A model generated the notes under the pieces. That model saw nothing but the letters and a program-made list of their open reading frames with translations, did no database searches and was not told the origin of the DNA. A stretch of 64,000 nt of DNA from NCBI GenBank assembly GCA_027082955.1, contig JALWTA010000012.1, positions 1 through 64,000 of the forward strand, in the 5' to 3' direction. Position numbers and translations under genes: made by a program. This DNA comes from Sulfurovum sp. GTDB taxonomy: Bacteria; Campylobacterota; Campylobacteria; Campylobacterales; Sulfurovaceae. Each line of letters begins with the position of its first letter. Position 1 is the stretch's first letter. Shown here one piece after another: positions 17,953 to 26,460 of this stretch.

Positions 17953-18515
17953 TGCTCTGTCTCTGCTCACAGTCCCAAAGCCGCGCACTGTTGCTGCAAA
18001 AATTCGGTGTCGAATTTATCCAAAAGCCGGTCGATTTTGATGAAGACCAGATAAAGACAGAGAGTGCTTTGGAGTTTGTCTACCGTGCATCCAAGGGGAA
18101 GTTGGAGGCAGCCAAGCAGGCGTACGGTTTGGATATGCCGTTATTGAGTGCGGATAGTGTCATCGCTACCCAAGAGGGAAAGATACTGCGAAAACCCCAA
18201 AATAGAGAGGATGCCCGCCGTATTTTGCAGCTGCAAAGCGGTGCACACATTGCGATTGTCTCTTCGGTACATTTGCAGTGTCGAGATTTTCTTTTTGTTG
18301 ATACCTCTGCAACCCATTACCACTTTGCTCTTTTTGATGAGGATGATCTCGAAGCCTATCTTCAAAGCGGCGAGTGGCAGGGAAAAGCTGGCGGCTGCAT
18401 GGTTGAGGGGTTTTGCAAAAAGTATATCCAGGAGGTCAAAGGGTATGAGAGTACGGCAATGGGACTTCAGGTGGAAACACTGCTGCCGTGGATAAGGAGA
18501 GCCAATGTACACTAA
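17952..18515 (+). CDS. maf: Maf-family nucleoside triphosphate pyrophosphatase
   Basis: Hydrolyses non-canonical or modified nucleoside triphosphates to monophosphates. The 187 residues include the start motif LCLCSQSQSRALLLQKFG (a version of the usual LASxSPRR loop), VDFDED, ASKGKLEAA, LSADSVI and KPQNREDARRIL. The start at ATG 17952 overlaps the previous stop as TGATG; the upstream TTG is less likely. The third-loop sequence is divergent from the E. coli enzymes, so the preferred nucleotide is uncertain. It overlaps the BioF-like gene by 11 nt. Confidence 0.85.
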   Translation: MLCLCSQSQSRALLLQKFGVEFIQKPVDFDEDQIKTESALEFVYRASKGKLEAAKQAYGLDMPLLSADSVIATQEGKILRKPQNREDARRILQLQSGAHIAIVSSVHLQCRDFLFVDTSATHYHFALFDEDDLEAYLQSGEWQGKAGGCMVEGFCKKYIQEVKGYESTAMGLQVETLLPWIRRANVH

Positions 18516-19599
18516 GGAACTCGAAGCCCTCAAAAAAGCAGGACGTTTTAGAGAGCGTCACCTCTACTCCGACATGCTCGATGATTTTGCTTCCAATGAC
18601 TATCTTGGACTTTCAACCAAAAAGAAGCAGTTTAAAAAGGCATGCAAGCTGGTCGATGAGTATGCTACCGTCAGTGCCAAGGCAAGCCAACTGGTCAACG
18701 GCTATCATCCGATCCACCGGATCTTTGAAATGGAGATGGCAGAGCAAAACGGCTTTGAAGAGGGGATGGTTGTCGGCAGCGGATTTCTTGCCAATATGGC
18801 GCTCATTGAGTCACTGGTACGCAAAGGGGATATGCTCTTTATGGACGAGGAGTACCATGCAAGCGGTGTGATGGCAGCACAGCTGCTGGGAGATCGTGTG
18901 GTGACATTTGCACACAATGATCCTGCCGATCTTGAAGAAAAGCTCAAGGCACATCCTGCCAACAGGCAGATCATCGCAGTAGAGGGTGTCTATTCGATGG
19001 GTGGTGATCTGTGTGCGCGTGAGATTTTTGATGTAGCTGAGCAAAGCGGTGCGCTGCTCATTGTCGATGAGGCACACAGTGCCGGTGTGCTTGGCAAAAA
19101 ACTGCTGGGGATCTTTGAACACTATGGTATTACACCCCATGAGCGCCATATCAAGATGGGTACACTGGGTAAAGCCTACGGCAGTTACGGAGCTTACATC
19201 CTCGCTTCAAAAACCGTGATCAGTTTTTTGGAAAACCGTGCCAAGACGGTGATCTATGCTACGGCTCCATCGGTATTTGATACAGCACTGGCGTATGTCA
19301 ACATGAAATATATCCGTAAAAATGCCAAAAAGCTAAGAGCAAAGATCAAAGCGCGGCAGAAGGTTGTCAAAGAGGAGTTGGATAGGGTCTGTGAAAGCCT
19401 CATTCTGCCTATTGAAGTGCCCGATAACGAATTTGCACTCTTCATGCAAAAAGGGCTGATGGAGCAGAATTACCTCGTGGGTGCCATCCGTCAGCCAACG
19501 GTTTCGACACCTATCTTGCGTGTGATCCTCAATGCCGAAGTATCGGAAGAGAAACTGCGCCATCTGTTAAGACTCATTAGGCTTAACTTGGTACAATAA
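18505..19599 (+). CDS. 8-amino-7-oxononanoate synthase-like PLP enzyme (BioF / alpha-oxoamine synthase)
   Basis: PLP-dependent alpha-oxoamine synthase of 364 residues. FASNDYLGLS (residues 28-37) is the N-terminal substrate motif. IVDEAHSAGVLG (187-198) holds the Asp and His contacting the cofactor. KMGTLGKAYGSYGAY (217-231) holds the Schiff-base Lys223. BioF joins pimeloyl thioester and alanine in biotin synthesis. No other biotin genes are near, so a different acyl-CoA/amino-acid pair is possible. The start is ATG 18505 inside the end of maf. Confidence 0.8.
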   Translation: MYTKELEALKKAGRFRERHLYSDMLDDFASNDYLGLSTKKKQFKKACKLVDEYATVSAKASQLVNGYHPIHRIFEMEMAEQNGFEEGMVVGSGFLANMALIESLVRKGDMLFMDEEYHASGVMAAQLLGDRVVTFAHNDPADLEEKLKAHPANRQIIAVEGVYSMGGDLCAREIFDVAEQSGALLIVDEAHSAGVLGKKLLGIFEHYGITPHERHIKMGTLGKAYGSYGAYILASKTVISFLENRAKTVIYATAPSVFDTALAYVNMKYIRKNAKKLRAKIKARQKVVKEELDRVCESLILPIEVPDNEFALFMQKGLMEQNYLVGAIRQPTVSTPILRVILNAEVSEEKLRHLLRLIRLNLVQ

Positions 19600-19617
19600 A
19601 CATAAAAAAGGGTTTGT

Positions 19618-21792
19618 GTGTTCAGTCTGATCAAGGGATCCATCATTACTGCTATGATCTTCGCTGTAGCGTTGATTGCGGCATTTATCTATGCGTATGA
19701 TGAGATCTCTTTGGATGCGGACAAGCTGATCAACTACAAGCCTGAGATCTCTTCTGTGATCTATGACCGTAACGGCAAGAAACTCGCCTATGTGTTCAAA
19801 AAACAGCACCGCCTCTATGCACGCTATGACGAGCTTCCAAGCTACCTTGTCGAGGGGCTTATCGCGATGGAGGATACTAAGTTCTTTGAACACAATGGTG
19901 TCAACCCAGATGCGATCCTGCGGGCGGTATTTAAGGATATCAAAGCTGGCAGATTCGTAGAGGGGGGAAGTACCCTGACCCAACAGCTGATCAAAAACAA
20001 AGTCCTCACCAATGAAAAGAAGCTTGCCAGAAAGATCAAAGAGGCGATACTTGCGATCAAGATCGAGCATGTTTTGACCAAAGAGCAGATCATTGAGCGC
20101 TATCTGAACGAGATCAGCTATGGCAACAACTACTACGGTGTAAAGACAGCAGCTGACGGCTACTTTCACAAAGATCTCAGTGAACTGACGCTCAAAGAGG
20201 CAGCGATGCTGGTTGGTCTGCCCAATGCCCCAAGCTACTACAACCCGCTCAAACACTATGAACGTGCCCTAAACCGTGCGAACAACGTACTCTACAGAAT
20301 GAAGAGTCTGGGATGGCTGAGCGAAAAAGCGTACCTCAAAGCGGTCAAAGAGTCTCCAAAGGTATACAAAACCTCTCTTAGACAGAATATTGCTCCGTAT
20401 ATTGTCGATGAAGTGGTACGGCGTTTCAAGAACAAGCTCGGAGATGTACGTACCGGCGGCTATCAGATCTATACGACCATCGATATGAAACAGCAAAAGA
20501 TCGCCAAAGAGGCACTTGACTATGCCTACAAAAGGGTGTTGAAGCGCTACAAAGAAGATCCGAAAACATCGACGATCAACGGCGCATTTGTCTCGGTAGA
20601 GAACAGTACGGGGGATATTCTTGCGATGGTTGGCGGTGTTGACTACAAAAAATCAGCGTTCAACAGAGTGACTCAGGCAGAGCGTCAACCCGGTTCGGCA
20701 TTCAAACCTTTCATCTACCAGACAGCACTGGATATGGGGTACAACCCGGCAACGCCGCTGACTGACCTTGCAAGAACCTTCCAGTACTACTACAAAGGCA
20801 AACCGAAGATCTGGTCACCTAAGAATTATGAACACGATTTTAAAGGATTTATGCCGCTGCGTGAAGCATTGGTGCATTCAAGAAACCTTGCTACTATCAA
20901 TCTGGTCTCCGACATTGGAGTCAGCACCATACGCAAGCGGCTTGCATTTCTCGATGTACCGCACATTCCGCATGATATGTCTATTGCCCTTGGCAACCTT
21001 GGGTTAAGTCCTTTGAAAATGGCACAGATTTATACCGTCTTTTCCAACAAAGGGCATATGATCGAGCCGAGACTGGTTAGCAAGATCGTCTCCAAAGAAG
21101 GGGCGGTCATTTATGAGACACGCCCTAAGGAGATTGCGAATTTTACCACCCCTGAACAGGCATACTTGATGACCGACATCCTCAAAGATGTGGTAAAACG
21201 CGGAACAGGCAGAAAGGCGCAGGTAAAAGGGATAGAACTTGCGGGGAAAACAGGTACGACCAACAAAAATGTCGATGCGTGGTTCTGCGGATACTCCCCT
21301 ACGATCGAAACCATTGTCTGGTTTGGACGGGATAACAACCGCCCCATAGGGCGCGGTGCGACAGGCGGTGCAACAGCAGCACCTGCATTTGCCTACTACT
21401 ATCAGCACCTTTTGAAACGCTACCCCGATCTCAAAAGGACATTTGATGTGCCTGAAGGTGTATTTGTTGGCGAGTATCAGGGGAGAAAAGAGCTCTACAC
21501 CAAGACCTCGCCACTTCCAAAATCTGAAGCACAAGAGGCAAAAGCACAGCCTAATGCCGAATACCGTCAGGATGATGATGGTTATATGATCAGCGATGAG
21601 TCCGGTGAAGATGTCAGCCCTGAAGATAAAACCGTGATCGAAGAAGGGGATGATGACGATACGGGATATGCAGAAACCATTAATATCGATGAAGAGCCCA
21701 AGGAAGACAAGAGAGACGATGCCGATCCGCTGCATCCTCCAAAAATTGCACCGGAGACCCCGGCATCTGAAGATGTGGGAACACTGTTCTGA
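19618..21792 (+). CDS. Class A penicillin-binding protein 1A (glycosyltransferase/transpeptidase)
   Basis: Bifunctional peptidoglycan synthase of 724 residues: one membrane anchor (residues 8-27), a GT51 domain with catalytic Glu85 in AMEDTKFFEHNG and the GGSTLTQQLIKN motif, then a transpeptidase domain with S360-A-F-K363, SRN and KTG (AGKTGTTNKNVD). The last 110 residues are an acidic low-complexity tail. The start is GTG 19618 after AAAAAGGG. The stop overlaps the ATG of the DsbA-like gene. Equivalent to E. coli mrcA/ponA. Confidence 0.92.
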   Translation: MFSLIKGSIITAMIFAVALIAAFIYAYDEISLDADKLINYKPEISSVIYDRNGKKLAYVFKKQHRLYARYDELPSYLVEGLIAMEDTKFFEHNGVNPDAILRAVFKDIKAGRFVEGGSTLTQQLIKNKVLTNEKKLARKIKEAILAIKIEHVLTKEQIIERYLNEISYGNNYYGVKTAADGYFHKDLSELTLKEAAMLVGLPNAPSYYNPLKHYERALNRANNVLYRMKSLGWLSEKAYLKAVKESPKVYKTSLRQNIAPYIVDEVVRRFKNKLGDVRTGGYQIYTTIDMKQQKIAKEALDYAYKRVLKRYKEDPKTSTINGAFVSVENSTGDILAMVGGVDYKKSAFNRVTQAERQPGSAFKPFIYQTALDMGYNPATPLTDLARTFQYYYKGKPKIWSPKNYEHDFKGFMPLREALVHSRNLATINLVSDIGVSTIRKRLAFLDVPHIPHDMSIALGNLGLSPLKMAQIYTVFSNKGHMIEPRLVSKIVSKEGAVIYETRPKEIANFTTPEQAYLMTDILKDVVKRGTGRKAQVKGIELAGKTGTTNKNVDAWFCGYSPTIETIVWFGRDNNRPIGRGATGGATAAPAFAYYYQHLLKRYPDLKRTFDVPEGVFVGEYQGRKELYTKTSPLPKSEAQEAKAQPNAEYRQDDDGYMISDESGEDVSPEDKTVIEEGDDDDTGYAETINIDEEPKEDKRDDADPLHPPKIAPETPASEDVGTLF

Positions 21793-22409
21793 TGAAAACA
21801 CTCTACTTTGTTCTTGACCCTATGTGTTCATGGTGCTGGGGTTTTGCTCCGGTAGTTGAAACAATCAGAAAAAGCTATGGTCACCGCTATGATATCGTTC
21901 CCGTGATGGGTGGGTTGCGAGGTTCAGGAGAGATGGTTTGGGATGACGCTGCCAAGGCATATCTTCGCGCTCATTGGCAAAAGGTAGCTGACGCTACCGG
22001 ACAGCCATTTGAAAAGAGATTGCTCGAAAAGGAACGTTTCGATTACAATACGTATCCTGCATGCAAAGCGGTGGTGACGGTACGTGAACTGCTTGGCACA
22101 GAGGCGGCATTTGTCTATTTGCATAAAATCCAGCATGCATTTTATGCGCATGGGATCGACATTACCAACCCGCGTCTGCTGCAAGGCTATTATGAACAGC
22201 TCTTTGGCAACAGCGGAAAGTTTGCTTTTTTCTTTTTGAGTGAGCGTGCCGAAGTATTGACCGAACACGATTTTGCCAAAGCCCGTTCCATGGGAGCGAC
22301 AGCATTCCCGTCAGTTGTATTGGTGGATGAAGAGGGGCATATGGTATGTCAAAAGGGCTATCAGCGCTTAGAATCACTAATATCGTTTCTAAAGGAGACA
22401 CATGCATAG
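21792..22409 (+). CDS. DsbA-family thioredoxin-fold protein (FrnE-like)
   Basis: Thioredoxin-fold protein of 205 residues with the redox pair C12-S-W-C15 in LDPMCSWCWGF, typical of the cytoplasmic FrnE/DsbA-like group; there is no signal peptide. The cis-proline loop is GATAFPSVVLVD. It probably acts as a disulfide oxidoreductase or isomerase, but the partner is unknown. ATG overlaps the PBP1A stop (TGATG), and the gene overlaps the antiporter by 8 nt. Confidence 0.8.
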   Translation: MKTLYFVLDPMCSWCWGFAPVVETIRKSYGHRYDIVPVMGGLRGSGEMVWDDAAKAYLRAHWQKVADATGQPFEKRLLEKERFDYNTYPACKAVVTVRELLGTEAAFVYLHKIQHAFYAHGIDITNPRLLQGYYEQLFGNSGKFAFFFLSERAEVLTEHDFAKARSMGATAFPSVVLVDEEGHMVCQKGYQRLESLISFLKETHA

Positions 22410-23709
22410 CTTTGCACCTCAGATTACGCTGATTACGATACTCAGTCTGGTTATTCTCTCCGATGCTATCGCAAGCCGCTTGAAGATTCCTTCGGTTTTT
22501 TTGCTGCTGAGCGGCTCGTATCTGACCTATGCTTACTTTAAAGCAGCTGTTCCTATCGATATGGCGGAGCATTTTGATACGATCATTCTCTTTTGTATTC
22601 CATTGATCTTTATGGCAGATGCACTGCATTTACATTTTTCTGACATCAAAAAACATGCATGGAGTATCTTTTATCTTGCAGTAGTTGCCGTGGCACTCTC
22701 CATTGCCTTTGGAGCAAGTTTGTCTTATTTTGGCGTTTTTGAAGGGCTTACACTGGGTGCGTATGTTTCACTTTTTGCTATCAATATGGCAACTGATGCT
22801 GTGAGTGTGCAGTCGGTCCTCTCCCGTTTCAACGGGATAGGACATGATATTAAAGTGCTCATTGAAGGAGAATCGTTGGGCAACGATGCTACAGCGGTTA
22901 TTGCCTTCTTCTTCATCGGACTGCCGTGGATGCTTAGCGGGCATATAGATGCTGCCCATGCAGCAGAGGAAGCATTGCGTGTCTTTGCCGTGAGTATGGG
23001 GCTTGGACTTGTGTTGGGATATGGATTTTACATGCTGATGAAACTCTTTTCAGACAAGCGAGGAGAGTTGTTTGCATTTATTATCGAGGGCTATGCCGCC
23101 TATCTTCTAGGTGAACATTTCCATGTCAGTGGCATTTTAACCCTTATTACAGCGATCATTGCCACCAAAGCATGGATTGATATGGATCTCAAGGAGATAG
23201 AAGCAGCAGAGAACAAGAAGCGCAAAAGTTTTTTCCGTACACTGCGTCTTGGTTCTGTTGTTGCAACTACCAAAGAGCGTCTGGAATACATCTATGAGAT
23301 GGCAAAAGAGTTTGGCTATATTGCTGCTGTGGTGATCTTTTTTGTGCTTGCGGAGATGGTGGATTTTGACAAATTGAGAACATATTGGAAAGAGATTCTT
23401 ATTATGTTCGGTGTGACCACGCTGATTCGTGCGCTCTCTATGGCAAAGTTTGTCTTTTTCGGTAAAACCATGCACTCTATCAAACCGGTAGATGCGGAGG
23501 GATGGTTTATTTTGACCTTTTCCGGAATGAAAGGTGCACTCTCCATTATTTTAGTGCATATGATCCCGGACAGTTACGCCCATAAAGCAATGTTTGAAGC
23601 GGTGACCACCGGTGTGGTCGTACTTTCCATTTTTGTTTACGGTACGGTACTGTGGAGTTATTTTACTTTCTTCAAAAAAGAGGAAGAGACAAAGCTGTTT
23701 GTTTCATAA
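22402..23709 (+). CDS. CPA1-type Na+/H+ (cation/proton) antiporter
   Basis: Membrane protein of 435 residues with about twelve helices. Conserved features are the early SDAIASRLKIPSVFLLL, the charged membrane pair in FAINMATDAVSVQSVL and EGESLGNDATAVIAF (the ND pair typical of CPA1/NhaP exchangers), and the late FSGMKGALSIIL, matching the GxRGAxxL motif. It exchanges protons for Na+ or K+. It ends the operon that began at alaS and faces glnA across a repeat-filled gap. Confidence 0.8.
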   Translation: MHSFAPQITLITILSLVILSDAIASRLKIPSVFLLLSGSYLTYAYFKAAVPIDMAEHFDTIILFCIPLIFMADALHLHFSDIKKHAWSIFYLAVVAVALSIAFGASLSYFGVFEGLTLGAYVSLFAINMATDAVSVQSVLSRFNGIGHDIKVLIEGESLGNDATAVIAFFFIGLPWMLSGHIDAAHAAEEALRVFAVSMGLGLVLGYGFYMLMKLFSDKRGELFAFIIEGYAAYLLGEHFHVSGILTLITAIIATKAWIDMDLKEIEAAENKKRKSFFRTLRLGSVVATTKERLEYIYEMAKEFGYIAAVVIFFVLAEMVDFDKLRTYWKEILIMFGVTTLIRALSMAKFVFFGKTMHSIKPVDAEGWFILTFSGMKGALSIILVHMIPDSYAHKAMFEAVTTGVVVLSIFVYGTVLWSYFTFFKKEEETKLFVS

Positions 23710-23739
23710 TATTTTGATTCATGATTGTAGCGCTTTTTG

Positions 23740-23890
23740 GGACCGAGTGCTTCAGCCTCGGAGACGCCGGTGATGCAACAATGTATTACGGGACTGAAGT
23801 CTCCGATTCCAAAAACCCCGTTTAGCTTCGGCAATACATTGATTTGTTGCGCATCATGTTCAGCGGGGCTGAAGCCTCCGGTTCCAAGAT
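23740..23890. repeat. Intergenic repeat with two 25-bp direct copies and an internal inverted repeat
   Basis: CGGGACTGAAGTCTCCGATT (starting 23790) is repeated with four changes as CGGGGCTGAAGCCTCCGGTT (starting 23864), each followed by CCAA. A more divergent copy starts at 23740 (GGGACCGAGTGCTTCAGCCT). Between them AATGTATT (23780-23787) pairs with AATACATT (23833-23840), and GCAACAA (23775-23781) with TTGTTGC (23844-23850). No coding frame of note. It lies between two converging genes, a common resting place for small repeats. Confidence 0.65.
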
Positions 23891-23936
23891 GCTGCCATTT
23901 CTGCGTGACTCTGTACAAAGATGATGTTTGTTCCCT

Positions 23937-24001
23937 GTAGGGTGCGTAATCACGCATCATTCATACAAACAATTAATGAGGTGCGTGATTACGCACCCTA
24001 C
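23937..24001. repeat. REP/MITE-like palindrome with perfect 20-bp arms
   Basis: GTAGGGTGCGTAATCACGCA (23937-23956) and its exact reverse complement (23982-24001) flank a 25-nt loop in which TCATT/AATGA extends the pairing. It is part of the family of GTAGGGTGCG...CGCACCCTAC repeats seen in many proteobacteria. It lies in the convergent gap between the antiporter and glnA. The rest of 24002-24088 shows no feature. Confidence 0.75.
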
Positions 24002-24088
24002 GCGTTGTTTTCATATGTGCCTGTTTGACAAATGCGGTTGTATTACAAATGAAATAACACCATCAGAAATATAGAAGAAGAGAGAAAT

Positions 24089-24106
24089 TCCGAGCCGAAG
24101 CCCGGA
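24089..24106 (-). terminator. glnA terminator with TTCG tetraloop
   Basis: On the minus strand TCCGGGC and GCTCGGA pair (one G-T) around the stable TTCG loop, six nucleotides after the glnA stop. The following sequence is ATTTCTCTCTTCTTC, T-rich but interrupted. Confidence 0.7.
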
Positions 24107-24112
24107 GAGGTT

Positions 24113-25546
24113 TTAGCAAGAGTATGTAGAGATGTACTCGTACGCTGTCGGTCTACCTTCGACAGGAATTACGTGTCTTTCGAACTGGTAGTCAACGTAA
24201 GTACTGATGAACTCTTCGTTCATTACTGGTGCAAGGAAGTCATGATCTGCTTCAAGCCCCTCAAGCGCATCTCTGAAGCTGTTTGGCAGTTCAGGGATCT
24301 TTCTCTCTTTAAGCTCATCTCTTGTCAGTTCAAAGAGGTCTTCATTGAATGGTCCTACAAGATCATATCCGCCTGCTTTGATACCGTCGATACCAGCCAT
24401 CATCAGTACAGTGAAGGCGAGGTATGGGCATGATGTAGAGTCAGGGAAACGTGTTTCGATTCTGGTTGACTTTTCACCCGCTCCGTAAGGGATACGACAT
24501 GCAGCAGATCTGTTCTGTGCAGAGTATGTAAGGATTCTTGGTGCTTCGAACCCTGGCAGAAGTCTTTTGTAAGAGTTGGTTGAGGCGTTGGTAAATGCCG
24601 CAACTGCATCTTTGTGCTTGAAGATACCGCTGAGGTAGTCAAGTGCTGTTTTGGAAAGGTTTGCATATTCGCCTTCTTGATAGAAGAGGTTTTTGCCATC
24701 TTTCCAGATAGACTGGTGTACGTGCATACCATTACCGTTATCGTTGTAGATAGGCTTAGGCATGAATGTTGCAGTCTTACCGTTGAGGTGTGCTACCATT
24801 TTGACGACATACTTGTATTTCTGTACGTTGTCTGCTGCAGTGATGATGTCACCAAAGACCACACCGATCTCACCTTGTCCCTGTGCCACTTCGTGGTGTC
24901 CGAGAACGACTTCAAGACCTACCTCTTCAAGAAGGAGCATCATTTCTGCTCTAAGATCTACCATAGAGTCTGTTGGCATAACCGGGAAGTACCCACCTTT
25001 GATTCTTGGTCTGTGACCCATGTTGCCGATATCGTCATACTCAGCAGTGTCCGCCCAGTGACCTTCGTCTGTCTCTACTTTGAAAGACTGGTGGTTGTCG
25101 TGGTCGTGGATCTTGACATCGTCAAAGATGAAGAACTCGTTTTCAGGACCGAAGTATGCAGCATCACCGATACCTTGCTCATCAAGATATTTGAGCGCTT
25201 TTTTGGCGATGGATCTTGGACATTTTGCATACAGCTCGTTCTCATAAATGTCATATACGTCACAAATAACCACTACAGTAGGATCAGCTGTGAAAGGATC
25301 CATGAATGCAGTTGGAATGTCCGGCTTGAGCAGCATGTCAGACTGGTTGATCGGCTGCCAGTTTTCAATGGAAGAACCGTCAAACGGAAGACCCGCTTCG
25401 AGCATCTCGTCACTGACGGCACTCTTTCTATAGCTGATGTGGTGCCATGCACCTTTGATGTCTGTAAAACGGAAGTCTACGAATTCTACTTCGTTCTCTT
25501 CACAGTACTTGTTGAACTCTGCAAGGTTGTTCACAAATTTACCCAT
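24113..25546 (-). CDS. glnA: Glutamine synthetase type I
   Basis: Makes glutamine from glutamate, ammonia and ATP; 477 residues, normal for the dodecameric type I enzyme. Motifs are FDGSSIENW (residues 55-63), [10 protein letters not shown] with metal Glu, [32 protein letters not shown] and RIETRFPDS. At the place of the adenylylated tyrosine (NLYDLPPEE in E. coli) the sequence is [10 protein letters not shown] with Phe405, so this regulatory modification cannot occur, as I recall was reported for Helicobacter pylori. Upstream, 25547-25600 is AT-rich and probably holds the promoter. Confidence 0.95.
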   Translation of the reverse strand: MGKFVNNLAEFNKYCEENEVEFVDFRFTDIKGAWHHISYRKSAVSDEMLEAGLPFDGSSIENWQPINQSDMLLKPDIPTAFMDPFTADPTVVVICDVYDIYENELYAKCPRSIAKKALKYLDEQGIGDAAYFGPENEFFIFDDVKIHDHDNHQSFKVETDEGHWADTAEYDDIGNMGHRPRIKGGYFPVMPTDSMVDLRAEMMLLLEEVGLEVVLGHHEVAQGQGEIGVVFGDIITAADNVQKYKYVVKMVAHLNGKTATFMPKPIYNDNGNGMHVHQSIWKDGKNLFYQEGEYANLSKTALDYLSGIFKHKDAVAAFTNASTNSYKRLLPGFEAPRILTYSAQNRSAACRIPYGAGEKSTRIETRFPDSTSCPYLAFTVLMMAGIDGIKAGGYDLVGPFNEDLFELTRDELKERKIPELPNSFRDALEGLEADHDFLAPVMNEEFISTYVDYQFERHVIPVEGRPTAYEYISTYSC

Positions 25547-25621
25547 GTTGTATCGCTCCTAATTAAAATTTTAGTCCAGTCATTATAACCATTCTAAAAT
25601 AAATTGTTTCCCTTTTTTTGC

Positions 25622-26410
25622 TTAAAATTTGATCATTTTTCTATCTCTGTCTTTAAAGGTAACGGCAGTATCGTATCCGACCGCTTTGGCAAGTAAGACA
25701 GCTTCATCATAGCCGTACCCGACCTGATCGGGTGCATGGGCATCTGAACCGAACGTGATGGGGATATCGAGCGCATACGCCTCTTCAAGCAGCATCTTTG
25801 AGGGGTAGATCTCCCCTATGGGTTTGCGCAGCCCCGCAGCATTGAGTTCCATGACCATCCTGCTTTCTTTGATGGCTTTGAGTGCGTTTTTTGCAAGCAG
25901 ACGGACATCCTGTTTTGGCAGATACTTGAAGACCTTAATGAGGTCGAAGTGCCCGACAATGTCAAATTTGCCAGATAGTGCCATCGCTTCGGTCGCCTCG
26001 AAATAGGCTTGCCAGATTTCGTCTACATCGCGGTTTTCCCATCCGCCTATGAATTCAGGATTGTCAAAACTCCATTTGTCAATGAAGTGCACGGAGCCGA
26101 TGAGGTAGTCGACATTGGCACCTAGCACACGTTCATCCATATGCCCCGGCAGCCAGTCAACCTCGTAGCCAAGCAAAATTTCAATAGTACCTTTGTATTT
26201 TTCTTTTGCAGTCAAGATATCCTGTTCGTAGGCATCCATCTCGTCAAAAGCAAGGCGATACCCCTCGTCAAAGTCCATTGGCGCATGTTCGCTGAAGCCG
26301 TAAATGTCAATGCCAAGCGCAATCGCTTTTTGGATGTACTCATCAACAGTACCTTCGGCATGGTTACATCGGGTAGTGTGGTTGTGCAGGTCTATACGTG
26401 TTGTTTTCAT
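25622..26410 (-). CDS. PHP-domain histidinol-phosphatase (HisJ type)
   Basis: PHP phosphoesterase of 262 residues. Metal ligands are visible in DLHNHTTRCNH (residues 7-17), YGFSEHAPM, YEVDW, IGSVHF, VGHFDL and ITFGSDAHAPD. The length and motif order match HisJ-type histidinol-phosphate phosphatase, which removes phosphate in the next-to-last stage of histidine synthesis. No his genes are adjacent, so another small phosphate ester is possible. It lies 75 nt downstream of glnA on the opposite side of its promoter and is divergent from the giant Sox-like protein. Confidence 0.8.
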   Translation of the reverse strand: MKTTRIDLHNHTTRCNHAEGTVDEYIQKAIALGIDIYGFSEHAPMDFDEGYRLAFDEMDAYEQDILTAKEKYKGTIEILLGYEVDWLPGHMDERVLGANVDYLIGSVHFIDKWSFDNPEFIGGWENRDVDEIWQAYFEATEAMALSGKFDIVGHFDLIKVFKYLPKQDVRLLAKNALKAIKESRMVMELNAAGLRKPIGEIYPSKMLLEEAYALDIPITFGSDAHAPDQVGYGYDEAVLLAKAVGYDTAVTFKDRDRKMIKF

Positions 26411-26460
26411 AGGGCTGATTATAGCACAATCCTTTTAGCAAAGTTTGAGTAGAATGGGTG

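Noticed and set aside
24614-25588. Long open frame (324 codons) on the plus strand opposite glnA
   Set aside because: It is fully antisense to a clear glutamine synthetase gene, shows no domain, and has the low-complexity Val/Phe composition typical of shadow frames.
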